Shown: piece after piece, positions 1 to 6,393 of the stretch | Position numbering within the stretch: the first letter of the stretch is position 1 | How the letters are laid out: each line of letters opens with the position of its first letter | Assembly (NCBI GenBank): GCA_013693875.1 | Contig: CP059262.1 | Location: 3,123,297-3,130,177, forward strand | DNA: 6,881 nt | DNA from: Exiguobacterium profundum | GTDB lineage: Bacteria; Pseudomonadota; Alphaproteobacteria; Rhodobacterales; Rhodobacteraceae | Direction: 5' to 3' | Made by a program: the position numbers and the translations under genes | The notes under the pieces: model-generated | Databases searched by the model: none | Told to the model about the DNA's origin: nothing | What the model saw: only the letters and a program-made list of their open reading frames with translations

Positions 1-219
1 CGGCGCGGCCAGCTTCTGGGCTTTGACGCGCGGGCGGGCTGGCTTGGCTGGGACGAGGTGATGGCGCTGGTGCCGCAGGCCGAGACGCAGGGCCTGATCG
101 GCGAGTTGCGGTCACAAAGCCTGGGGCTTGGCAGTTACACCGCCGAGTTCGACCACCTGCAAGAGGTGCAGGGCCGCGATGCCGAACGGGTCGTGCAGGC
201 CCGCGCGGCCGAGCGGTAG
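1..219 (+). CDS. Elongation factor G-like GTPase, C-terminal end (partial)
   Basis: This is the 3' end of a gene entering from the left edge, read in the frame that starts at base 1 and stops at TAG 217-219 (72 codons). The segment resembles domain V of EF-G: an RRGQLLGFD strand, then a stretch ending PQAETQGLIGELRSQSLG, then the GSYTAEFDHLQEV ending. The last part matches the G-x-x-x-(Y/F)-x-x-x-F-x-H-(Y/L)-x-x-V pattern closing translational GTPases of this family. EF-G proper drives ribosome translocation. Alphaproteobacteria often also carry a shorter, divergent EF-G-like paralogue of unclear role, and the divergent wording here (GWLGWDEV, GLGSYTAEF) suggests that paralogue. The G domain lies outside the window, so this cannot be settled. 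The esterase gene begins six bases after the stop, suggesting co-transcription. Confidence 0.8.
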   Translation, partial: RRGQLLGFDARAGWLGWDEVMALVPQAETQGLIGELRSQSLGLGSYTAEFDHLQEVQGRDAERVVQARAAER

Positions 220-225
220 GCCCTT

Positions 226-1437
226 ATGGCGGTCCGGCGCAGGTTTTCCGGCGGACGGACCGCCATGGTTCTGGCCCTGGGGCTGGCGCTGGTTTCGGCG
301 GGCCTTGTGGTGTGGTGGGGTGGCGCGCTGTGGCCCGCCGCCCCGGTGACTGTCACCGATCCGGGCACGCTGGTGGTGGAAAGCGGGCTGCTGCCGCCCG
401 GGCTGACGGTCGATCTTGTGGCGATGGCCGAACCGGCCCCGCCCGCCCTGCCGGTTCTGCTGGTCGGGCGCTTTGCGCCGCCGATGGCAGAGGGCGGCGC
501 GCCGCGGCACGAATGGCCCGCGGCCCATGCGCTGGCGCGGTTCGACGGCCCGGCGTTGACCGTGGCCTTTGACGACGATGCGAACCGCTATCGGCTGGAG
601 CTGGACCGGCCCGCGCTGCGGCTGGTCATCGACCGGCCGGGGCGGCGCGATCTGGTGCTGGCGGGGCTGGGTGCGGGCGACCATGCGGTGCGGCTGGAAA
701 AGATCAGCGAATCCGCGGCGCCGCGGCCCTTTCCGGTGCTGTATCCCGGCCCCGGCGCCGTGGGCCTGCCTGCGCCGGAACCGGGACGCCAGATCGAGGT
801 GATCGGCGATTCCGAGGCGGTGGGCTATGGCATCCTGTCCGCCCGGCGCGACTGTTCCGACGAGGAACAGTTTGCCGCCACCGACACCAGCCTAGGCTTC
901 GGCCCGCTGCTGGCGCAACGGCTGGGGGCCGATTACCGGCTGGTGGCGCGGTCGGGGATGGGGCTGTTGCGCAACTATGGCGGGGCGGATGCCGGGCGCA
1001 GCCTGTCGGCGCTGTATGCGCTGGCCCTGCCGTCCGACCCGATGGCCAGGGCGCTGCCCGGCGACTGGGCACCGCGGCTGGTGGTGCTGCAACTGGGCAC
1101 CAACGATCTGGGCGACAGCGATCCGCCGGACCTGCCGCCCGGTTATGGCCAGGCGGCGGACGAATTGCTGCACGGCCTGCGCGCCAGCTATCCCGAGGCG
1201 ACGCTGCTGGTGATGCTGAGTTCACAGCCCGATGGCGGCCGCCGCGCCGCGCTGGAGCCGGTGGTGGCGGCGCTGATGGCCGAGGGCGGGTAAGCGGTGG
1301 CGCTGGTCGAGGCGCCCGAGGCCGGGCTGACCGCCTGCCACTGGCACCCCTCGCTGCGCGACCATGCCGCCATGGCCAAGGTTCTGGAACAGGCACTGGC
1401 GCAGCTGCCGGACCCTTGGGGCGCAGCGGCGCCCTGA
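226..1437 (+). pseudogene. CE2-type SGNH/GDSL carbohydrate esterase, interrupted by in-frame TAA
   Basis: As written the frame gives 355 residues and stops at TAA 1291-1293. The same frame then continues openly for 47 codons to TGA 1435-1437 and supplies the missing family end. Order of parts: basic N-terminus and hydrophobic segment (about residues 14-35), a signal peptide or anchor, so the protein is probably exported. Next is a beta-rich domain (about 90-190) like the N-terminal jelly roll of CE2 acetyl esterases. The SGNH domain follows, with GDSEAVGYG (nucleophile Ser196), SGMGLLRNYGG (oxyanion Gly244) and LGTNDLG (Asn293). After the stop comes ACHWHPSLRDH, the block with the catalytic His (codon 374). 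CE2 enzymes deacetylate polysaccharides and commonly use a Ser-His dyad, so CHWH in place of the usual D-W-H need not be fatal. Without the post-stop block the enzyme should be inactive. The ATG at 226 is chosen for its position six bases after the upstream stop and just before the hydrophobic segment. A sequencing error is an alternative to a true nonsense mutation. Confidence 0.8.
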
Positions 1438-1459
1438 TTTCGGCCGAGCCTTTTCTTGC

Positions 1460-1656
1460 GATGCGGCGCCGGCGCGGAACGTCGAAGCGCCGCTGGAGGT
1501 GGCGCCGAACTCTTGCTCCCGGGCCTGCCGGATTCGATCACCATGGTGAACCTGATTGCACATATCGAAGATATGGGCCGCATCAAAGTGCGGGCAGCGC
1601 ATGTGATCTTGGACAATTCCGACAGGATCGCCCGAATCCTGGCTCATGTCGCCTCC
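1460..1656 (+). pseudogene. Acyl carrier protein remnant
   Basis: No intact gene is present, but the translation around 1507-1656 reads as the C-terminal two-thirds of an acyl carrier protein. LPDSITMVNLIAHIED has the phosphopantetheine-attachment serine (TCG 1534-1536) in the D-S-(I/L)-x-x-V-x-L-I-x-x-(I/L)-E-D context. It is followed by an I-K-V strand and a DNSDRIARILAHV helix like the usual N-F-x-(S/T)-I-x-x-(I/L). The preceding helix (VEAPLEVAP, about 1481-1507) lies one frame over, so at least one frameshift splits the gene near 1507. The stop codon expected at the end of an ACP is missing, and the frame runs on uselessly across the next gene. The decarboxylase ATG at 1646 falls inside the ACP end, as expected for tightly coupled genes. 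ACPs carry acyl or aminoacyl groups on a 4'-phosphopantetheine arm. This copy is too degraded to be made. Assignment is from pattern only. Confidence 0.6.
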
Positions 1657-2135
1657 CCGTCCAAAGGCGCTGGACGGGCTGTTGGCCGGGGCGGCGGATC
1701 GGTTCGGCACACAATCGCCGCAGCCCGCCATTGCCGAAAACCGGCGGATCATCCGGTCGGTCTTCCGCGACGCCTGCGCCGGGCTGGACCTGGCGCCGCG
1801 GCGACTGGTCTTCGGGTCAGGTCCGGGCATCCCCTGTCACGAGGGCGATGCCCCGCTGGACCTGGTAAGCACCGCCGCCGAGATCGGCCCCGACCTGGAC
1901 GCCTCTTGCGCCGAGCCGCGCTTGCACGCCCGGCGCTGAGGCTGGAACCGGGCGCTATCTTGTGGGCGAGGCGGGGTATTTCGTGACGCGCATCGACGCG
2001 CTGAAACAGGGGCGCGCCTGATCGCCCTTCCGGCCTCGGGCGCCCTCGGCCCCGCCGCCAGCCCGAAAGGCGCCATCGGCCACCCCGCGCGAGGTGCTGG
2101 CCGAGGGTGGCCAGCTGCGCGAGGTGACCGCCTGA
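1646..2135 (+). pseudogene. Type III PLP-dependent decarboxylase remnant (deleted and frameshifted)
   Basis: Four pieces of an alanine-racemase-fold (fold III) decarboxylase of the diaminopimelate/ornithine type occur in order. Piece 1 (1646 to about 1800) resembles the family N-terminus: LDGLLAGAADRFGT, then IAENRRIIRSVFRDA. Piece 2, directly joined, is GSGPGIPCHEGDAPLDL, matching the G-G-G-F-G-(I/V)-P-Y glycine loop that holds the PLP phosphate. Piece 3 (about 1936-2018) is LRLEPG then, one frame over, RYLVGEAGYFVTRIDALKQGR, the strongly conserved E-P-G-R-x-x-(V/A)-x-x-A-G segment. Piece 4 (about 2033-2135) resembles the ASP...GHPxREVL end. A normal enzyme is about 400 residues. The stretch between pieces 1 and 2, which should include the PLP-lysine motif (YALKAN), is gone, as is most of the sequence between pieces 3 and 4. 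At least two frameshifts remain (near 1937-1955 and 2087). It overlaps the ACP remnant and ends three bases from the convergent zf-TFIIB gene. In exosortase-linked and related clusters such a decarboxylase partners an ACP and an acyl-CoA ligase, but no ligase is seen here. Confidence 0.72.
2096..2115. terminator. GC hairpin between convergent genes
   Basis: A perfect 7-bp stem (GCTGGCC at 2096-2102, GGCCAGC at 2109-2115) with a 6-base loop lies 24 bases beyond the zf-TFIIB stop. It overlaps the tail of the decarboxylase remnant and is flanked by two copies of GCGCGAGGTG (2088-2097 and 2117-2126). No T-run follows on either strand, so a terminator role is only a guess; such hairpins occur by chance in GC-rich DNA. 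Confidence 0.25.
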
Positions 2136-2138
2136 GGG

Positions 2139-2444
2139 TCAGAAGTCGAAGAGATCGGACAGGAAGTCCTTGCGCTTCTTCTTGCGATAGTCCGGATGGT
2201 GGTCGTCGCCGGACCGATAGCGGTCGTCGTCATCCCGATACCGGTCGTCATCCCGATACCGGTCGTCGGCCCGCCGCGGCTCGCGCCGGGGTTCCGCCTG
2301 CACCACGGGCGCGGCCCCGCGTTCGATGATCTTGTCCAGCTCGCCCCGGTCCAGCCAGACACCGCGGCATTTCGGGCAATAGTCGATCTCCACCCCGTTG
2401 CGGTCGGCCATCACCAGGGTCTCGTTGTCCACCGGGCAGCGCAT
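2139..2444 (-). CDS. zf-TFIIB domain zinc-ribbon protein
   Basis: This 101-residue protein is intact. Residues 1-40 are a typical bacterial zf-TFIIB domain: MRCPVD opening, Cys3, then DYCPKCRGVWLDRGELDKI with Cys23 and Cys26. Homologues commonly have CPVD where a CxxC pair would be expected, so the missing fourth cysteine is normal for this subgroup. Residues about 50-85 form a low-complexity charged tail of D-D-R-Y-R repeats, and the protein ends KKKRKDFLSDLFDF. The domain binds zinc; its cellular role is not established, and nucleic-acid binding is only a guess from the fold and charge. The start is supported by AGGAGA six bases upstream (complement of 2451-2456). The gene lies 89 bases downstream of the first RTX copy on the same strand, and its first codons are duplicated at about 4466-4514. 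Confidence 0.9.
   Translation of the reverse strand: MRCPVDNETLVMADRNGVEIDYCPKCRGVWLDRGELDKIIERGAAPVVQAEPRREPRRADDRYRDDDRYRDDDDRYRSGDDHHPDYRKKKRKDFLSDLFDF
2218..2265 (-). repeat. 18-21 bp tandem repeat coding the DDRYR tail
   Basis: A short tandem repeat inside the zf-TFIIB gene: units beginning CGGTCGTC and ending CCCGATAC occur at 2221-2241 (21 bp) and 2242-2259 (18 bp), with a partial third from 2260. Each codes one D-D-(D)-R-Y-R block. The units are multiples of three, so changes in copy number would keep the frame and alter only tail length. Confidence 0.75.
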
Positions 2445-2450
2445 GGGCTT

Positions 2451-2456
2451 TCTCCT
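2451..2456 (-). promoter_or_regulatory. Ribosome binding site of the zf-TFIIB gene
   Basis: AGGAGA on the - strand lies six bases upstream of the ATG at 2444. In the duplicated stub (start at 4514) the equivalent bases no longer form a Shine-Dalgarno sequence. Confidence 0.7.
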
Positions 2457-2814
2457 GTCGTTGCCGCATCAAGATGGGGCCGCTGGCGCGACCCGCAAGC
2501 ACGGCGCGGACAAGTCTTCGTCAGACCGCCCGGTCAGAACAGGAAATCGGCGGCAGTCAGCGTGAAGATGCCGGACAGGGTGATCTCCATCGCGTTGGTC
2601 GCGGTGCCAAGAAGCCGGACCAGAACGGTGGTGGTATTGGCACCCACGTCGGTGAAGAAACGCACCTCGTCGGCCGTGCCGGTAAAGGGGCCGGTTCCGA
2701 CAAAGACATAGCTCGCCGCATCGGGCAGGTCGATACGATCCGCTCCTTGGGTGAAATCCTTGATCAGGTCCACTTCGAACGGGCTGCTGTCGTCGAAGAT
2801 GGTGAACTGGAACA

Positions 2815-3260
2815 GGTCGGCCCCGTGCCGCCCACCAGCGTATCGACGCCGGTCGCGCCCACCAGCGTGTCGGCACCGCCGCCGCCCGACAGGAGATCCG
2901 AGCCGAAACCGCCGATCAGCCGGTTTGCCGCCGCGTTGCCGGTCAGGCTGTCGTTGCCGAAATCGCCTTCCACAGCCTCGACCCCGCCCAGTGTCACCGA
3001 CCGCACCCGGCCACCTCGGCCGTGCTTACCGCAAGGTCCACCACCCAGGCATCCCCCACCACAAAGAAGCGGAGAAAGGCCGTGTCGAAGCTGCGCCGCC
3101 GAACAGCGTGTCGTTGCCGCCGGTCGAGATCAGCAGGTCATCGCCCTGGCCGCTTACCAGAAGATCGTCGCCGTCGCCCGCGCCGTCGTTCAGCGAATCG
3201 TTGCCGCCCAGGCCGCGCAGCCGGTCGTCGCCGATGCTGCCCACCAGCGTGTTGGCCGTT
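2815..3260 (-). repeat. RTX (GGxGxD) repeats of copy A
   Basis: Two clusters of glycine/aspartate nonapeptide-like repeats. About 3100-3260 encodes [29 protein letters not shown] and [10 protein letters not shown]. About 2815-2970 encodes GNDSLTGN, GGFGSDLLSGG, GGADTLVG and GVDTLVGG. These are calcium-binding parallel beta-roll motifs. A frame change near 3090 and another near 3007 fall between the clusters, and a third (2822) ends the second. Confidence 0.8.
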
Positions 3261-3439
3261 TCGTTGCCGGTGCCGGTGCGCCCGACCGCCCCGGTGATCT
3301 CCAGCCGCTCGATGCCGACCAGCGCAAAGTCCACCGAAGCGCGCACCGTGTCCTCGCCCGAGGTTTCGGACAGGACAAGATCGCTGCAGTCGACGATATA
3401 CAGGTCGTTCTTACCCGCCGAAGACCGTGCCATCGACGA

Positions 3440-3702
3440 CCCCACCCCGGCTGCGGAAGATGTCGTTGCCGTTGCCCAGGTTGACATCGCCGATGATCAG
3501 CCCGGCATTGATGACGGTATCGGCAATGGCGCCGGTGGTCGGCACATCCGACAGGGTCACTGCGCCGGTGATGGTGCCGGTGTTCACCAGCCGGTCGCTG
3601 CCGTTGCCGAAGGTCAGGTTGCCGCGGATGGTGGCGTGGTTCGTCACCGTGTCGTTGCCGTCGCTGAGGAAGATGTTGCCGATGATGGTGCCGGCATTGT
3701 CG
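3440..3702 (-). repeat. 19-residue (57 bp) beta-helix-like repeats of copy A
   Basis: Four successive units of N-x-(G/A)-x-I-x-G-x-h-x-(L/F)-x-x-G-(N/S)-D-x-h-x: NAGTIIGNIFLSDGNDTVT, NHATIRGNLTFGNGSDRLV, NTGTITGAVTLSD (with an extra six-residue insert, PTTGAI...) and [19 protein letters not shown]. Spacing is 19 residues except across the insert. The pattern suggests a right-handed parallel beta-helix whose turns carry an RTX-like G-N-G-(S/N)-D. It is distinct from the RTX blocks that follow. Confidence 0.7.
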
Positions 3703-4317
3703 ATGATGTCGTTGGCGGTGCTGGTGGAAATCGCGTTCGATACGGTGCGGCACTGGATGGTGCCGCTGTTCGTCAGGTCCAGTTACCGCCGCCGGTCAGG
3801 AAATCACGCCGCCCACGCCGCTGTTGGCGATGATCCCGGTATTGGCAATATCGGTGGTGGCGTAAGATACTGGTCGAAGCGCAGCACGGATGTACCGGTC
3901 GTGCTGCCCGCCGACAGGATCGCGCCGGAATTGGTGATGTGGTAGTCGGCCACCAGGCCGGAAACGGTGGTTGCGGCCAGAAAGATCGCCTCGTTCCCGC
4001 CCGAGATCGTGCTTAAGATTCGACAGCTGGAACCGGTCGTTCACGGTGCCGCGGATGGCGGCGTCCTTCAGGCTGACCATCGACCCTGCGCGCCAATGGC
4101 AATGTCGGCCACTGGCGCCGAACTGTCGATGCGCAGGGCATCGTCCAGGTCGGACGCCAGGGTTCCGTAAACCGCAAGCGAGGCCGAGCCGGTCATCACC
4201 ACGGCATTTGCCGCAGGGACGAACAGCGTGGCATTGGCGGCGATGAAGCCCGATTGCTTACCAGAAGGGTCCGCGCGATCTGGGAGGACGAGGTGAGGAA
4301 GAAACTTGCCATGATAT

Positions 4318-4322
4318 CCTCT
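4318..4322 (-). promoter_or_regulatory. Ribosome binding site of RTX copy A
   Basis: AGAGG on the - strand lies five bases upstream of the ATG at 4312. It supports MASFF as the start rather than the longer open frames reaching upstream to 4406 and 4462, which lack any family resemblance. Confidence 0.55.
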
Positions 4323-4349
4323 GGGTGCTGAAAATGGACCGAGGATAAG

Positions 4350-4381
4350 GGGACAAATGCCTTTGCGGCAACTGTTGTCCC
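4350..4381. promoter_or_regulatory. Inverted repeat upstream of RTX copy A
   Basis: GGGACAA (4350-4356) and TTGTCCC (4375-4381) form a perfect 7-bp inverted repeat separated by 18 bases, 38-69 bases upstream of the copy A start codon. It could be an operator or a hairpin in the leader. The region upstream of copy B keeps one half (GGACAA at 6437-6442) but not the other, which weakens the case for a conserved site. No recognisable regulator motif. Confidence 0.25.
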
Positions 4382-4465
4382 GCTTACGCGGCCCCGGATG
4401 CGCCATGCCTGCTTACGAGCCGCAGGGGCCCTTGACCGAAGCCCCCACGCTTGCCCCGGCATTTC

Positions 4466-4514
4466 GGTTGCGGCTTACTGTCACTGGGGTCTCGCTGTCC
4501 ACCGGGCAGCGCAT
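4466..4514 (-). pseudogene. Vestigial 5' end of the zf-TFIIB gene (duplication scar)
   Basis: Reading from the ATG at 4514 gives MRCPVDSETPVTVSRN, clearly the same as the start of the intact gene (MRCPVDNETLVMADRN). The similarity then stops, and the frame runs through unrelated sequence to TAA at about 4415. The zinc-ligand pair CxxC and the rest of the domain are absent. The Shine-Dalgarno sequence of the intact gene (AGGAGA) is lost here, so no product is expected. It marks the left edge of duplication copy 2, upstream of copy A and downstream of copy B. Confidence 0.8.
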
Positions 4515-4904
4515 GGTTCATCCCCGTCGTTGCCGCAGGATCATGAAGCCGTTGGCGCGACCTGCATGCGCGGCGGGGACGCGCCTTGTCGGCAAGCCCC
4601 GGTCAGAACAGGAAATCGGCTGCGGTCAGCGCGACGATGCCGGTCAGGTCAATCTCCATGTCATTGACCGAATTGCCCAACTGTCGAACCTCGATGGTCG
4701 TGACGCCATCGGCCGAGAAGAAGCGCACCTCGTTGGCGGTTCCGGTGAAGGCGCCGGTCCCAATGAAGACATAGGTGACGATGCCACGAGCGCCGGGCAG
4801 TGCGATGTGATCGACGCCTGGGGCGAAATCGGCGATGCGATCCGTCGCACTGGGGCTGCTGTCGGAAAAGATGCCAAAGCGGAATTCATCCACACCCGCG
4901 CCAC

Positions 4905-5325
4905 CGATCAGCGTATCGGCCGAGCTGCCGCCGACCAGTGTATCCTCTCCGCTCCCCCGTTCAGACGGTCGCTGCCAGAGCTTCCGAAAAGCAGGTTCGC
5001 CGCGGCATTGCCCGTGATCGTGTCGTTGAGGGCAGAGCCTTCCACCGTCTCGATGCCGCTCAGCGTCAAGGTCCGAAAGTCGCCCAGCACGCCGTGCCGG
5101 CGCTCAGGCTCACGTTCCACCCCACCGAGGAGGTAGCCAGTGTCAGCGAATCCACCCCGCTGCCGCCGATCAGCGTATCGTCCCCACCGGCGCTCGAAAA
5201 CCGATCATCGCCGTCGCCGCCATAGAGCAGGTCGTTGTCATCCCCGACCCGCCATTCATCACATCGTTCCCGCCGCTTCCGCGAAGGGTGTCGTCGCCCC
5301 CACCGCCGATCAGCGTGTCAGCAAA
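4905..5325 (-). repeat. RTX (GGxGxD) repeats of copy B
   Basis: Two clusters. About 5160-5325 encodes [42 protein letters not shown]. About 4905-5035 encodes NDTITGNAAANLLFG, GSDRLNGG, GEDTLVGG and ADTLIGGAG. The frame changes at 5243 and 4956 fall inside these blocks. The predicted product has calcium-binding beta-roll motifs. Confidence 0.8.
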
Positions 5326-5514
5326 CCGGGAACCGGTGCCGACCCGTCCGACAGCTCCGATGATCTCCAGCCGCTCCAGTTCGGCGGTCAGCACGAAGTC
5401 CACCGAGCTACGCACCGTGTCGATACCGCTGGTGTCGCTGATGTCTATGTCGCCTTGATCCACGATGTAGAGATCGTCGCCAGCCCCGCCGAACACCGTG
5501 CCCTGGACAATGCC

Positions 5515-5768
5515 GCCACGGCCGCGAAACACATCGTTCCGTTGCCCAGTTGCACGTCGCCGATGATCAGCCCGGTGTTGATGACGGTGTCGGTGATCGC
5601 GCCAGAGGTCAGCGTGTCGGACAGATTGACCGCGCCGGTGATGGTTCCGGCGTTCACCAGCCGGTCCGATCCGTTTCCAAGCGCGATATTGCCGCGGATC
5701 GAGCCGTGATTCGTCAGCGTATCGCTGCCGTCATTCAGGGTGATCCCGCCGATGATCGTGCCGGTATT
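5515..5768 (-). repeat. 19-residue (57 bp) beta-helix-like repeats of copy B
   Basis: Four units: NTGTIIGGITLNDGSDTLT, NHGSIRGNIALGNGSDRLV, NAGTITGAVNLSD (with a six-residue insert, TLTSGAI...) and NTGLIIGDVQLGNGNDVFR (after repairing the shift at 5538). Spacing and the place of the insert match copy A exactly, so the repeat array predates the gene duplication. Confidence 0.7.
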
Positions 5769-6385
5769 GTCGATGTTGTCGCTGCCCAGGTCGGCAAGAA
5801 CGGCATTCGATACAGTCCGGCACTGGATCGTGCCGCTGTTGGTCAGGTCCAGCTTACCGCCAACGACCTTGATCGCATTGTTACACCGCCGTTCAGGATC
5901 ACCCCGGAATTGGCGATGTCCACGATGCCGTTTGTCGGCATGGAGAAACTGATCGTGTTGGTCGCGCTGTTCCCGGAATTCGACAGGATGCGCCCGGAGT
6001 TTGCCACATGGTAATCGGGCACCACGCCCGACTGGGCCAAGGCAGTCAGCGAGATGGCACTGGTCCCGCCCATGATCACGCCGTTGTTGTTCAGCTGAAG
6101 AAGGTTGTTGACGGTGCCTCTGATGGCCGTGTTCACCGTCGAAACCATCGAGCCTTCCGTGCCGATCGTGACGCGGGCGAGGTTGACCGTGGCGGCGAGA
6201 TCCAGGGCATCGCCCACATCGTCGCCAACGATGCTGCCCATGGCCGTCAGCGAGAAATCGCCCGAGGCCGTGACCGCATCGGCCAGCGCGTACAACGTCG
6301 CTCCTTCGCCGACAAAGCCAGTCTCACCGGTCAGCAGGCTGCGCGGTGTCGTGGACGCGGTCGAAATGAAGAAGCTCGTCATGAA

Positions 6386-6393
6386 CACCTCCC
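6386..6393 (-). promoter_or_regulatory. Ribosome binding site of RTX copy B
   Basis: GGGAGGTG on the - strand, three bases upstream of the ATG at 6382 (about seven from the GGAGG core). This is a strong Shine-Dalgarno sequence that fixes the start of copy B. Confidence 0.7.

Larger units (their letters stand above)
2534..4312 (-). pseudogene. RTX/beta-helix secreted protein, tandem copy A (multiple frameshifts)
   Basis: Joined across its shifts this is about 593 residues, the same length as copy B. Order: MASFFLTSSSQIARTLL start; a leader domain with IRGTV and VADYH...NSGAILS; four 19-residue repeats (NxGTIxGxxxLxxGxD); FGG...DLYIVD; a V-D-F-x-L-x-x-x-E-R-L-E-I segment; two RTX blocks rich in GGxGxDxL; and a serralysin-like end with DLFQFTIFDDSSP, IKDFTQGADRIDLPD and final TAADFLF. 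RTX proteins bind calcium outside the cell and leave by a type I exporter that reads the uncleaved C-terminus; no exporter genes lie in the window. The start fits copy B and has AGAGG at 4318-4322. About ten frame changes occur near 4259, 4084, 4015, 3866, 3797, 3782, 3412, 3090, 3007 and 2822. Most are repaired by one added C on the coding strand, and no in-frame stops lie between them. It may be a real pseudogene or an intact gene with base-calling errors. Confidence 0.8.
2395..4465. repeat. Tandem duplication, copy 1 (zf-TFIIB start + RTX gene + its leader)
   Basis: Copy 1 of a direct repeat of about 2.07 kb. It runs from inside the zf-TFIIB gene (about codon 16), through the 89-base spacer and the whole first RTX gene, into the region upstream of that gene. 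Landmarks shared with copy 2: the zf-TFIIB start (33 of 36 bases identical over 2409-2444 versus 4479-4514), the CGTTGCCGCA spacer, the GGTCAGAACAGGAAATCGGC gene end (2532 versus 4601), and a GCCGCAGGGGCC...ACGCTTGC block upstream (about 4419-4455 versus 6507-6548). The ends are estimated by eye to within about 10 bases. Confidence 0.8.
4603..6382 (-). pseudogene. RTX/beta-helix secreted protein, tandem copy B (multiple frameshifts)
   Basis: Paralogue of copy A with the same order and length. It starts MTSFFISTASTTPRSLL and runs open for about 165 residues (IRGTVNNLLQLNNNG, VVPDYHVANSGRILSN). The 19-residue repeats follow, then FGGAGDDLYIVD, an ELERLEI segment, and RTX blocks such as [15 protein letters not shown]. 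It ends FGIFSDSSPSATDRIADFAPG, YVFIGTGAFTGTANEVRFF and final TAADFLF, resembling the serralysin (M10) C-terminal domain used for type I secretion. Five frame changes occur, near 5883, 5538, 5243, 5093 and 4956. Each is repaired by adding one C on the coding strand, for example the GGAACGA here where copy A has GGCAACGA. No stop codons lie within the segments. The start is fixed by a strong GGGAGGTG site and by copy A; upstream readings to 6640 have no family resemblance. It diverges from the creatinase gene. Function is unknown; a calcium-stabilised extracellular or surface protein is inferred. Confidence 0.82.

Noticed and set aside
112..1830. Long open frames on the - strand opposite the esterase and the ACP/decarboxylase remnants (for example 112-684, 704-1396, 1222-1830)
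   Set aside because: They are rich in Arg, Pro, Ala and Gly with no domain pattern, as expected from antisense frames of GC-rich genes. The + strand frames carry recognisable motifs.
2815..5768. CRISPR array or other non-coding repeat array
   Set aside because: The repeated DNA is explained by protein repeats (19-residue units and RTX nonapeptides). There are no identical repeats separated by unique spacers.
2474..6014. Long + strand open frames across the RTX genes (for example 2474-3484, 2751-3833, 4357-5136, 5550-6014)
   Set aside because: They are shadows of the repetitive - strand genes. They show no family motif and no good start site, and they contradict the clear RTX reading on the other strand.
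2534..6382. Programmed ribosomal frameshifting in the RTX genes
   Set aside because: There are far too many shifts, at different places in the two copies, with no shared slippery heptamer or downstream structure. Loss of single bases explains them better.
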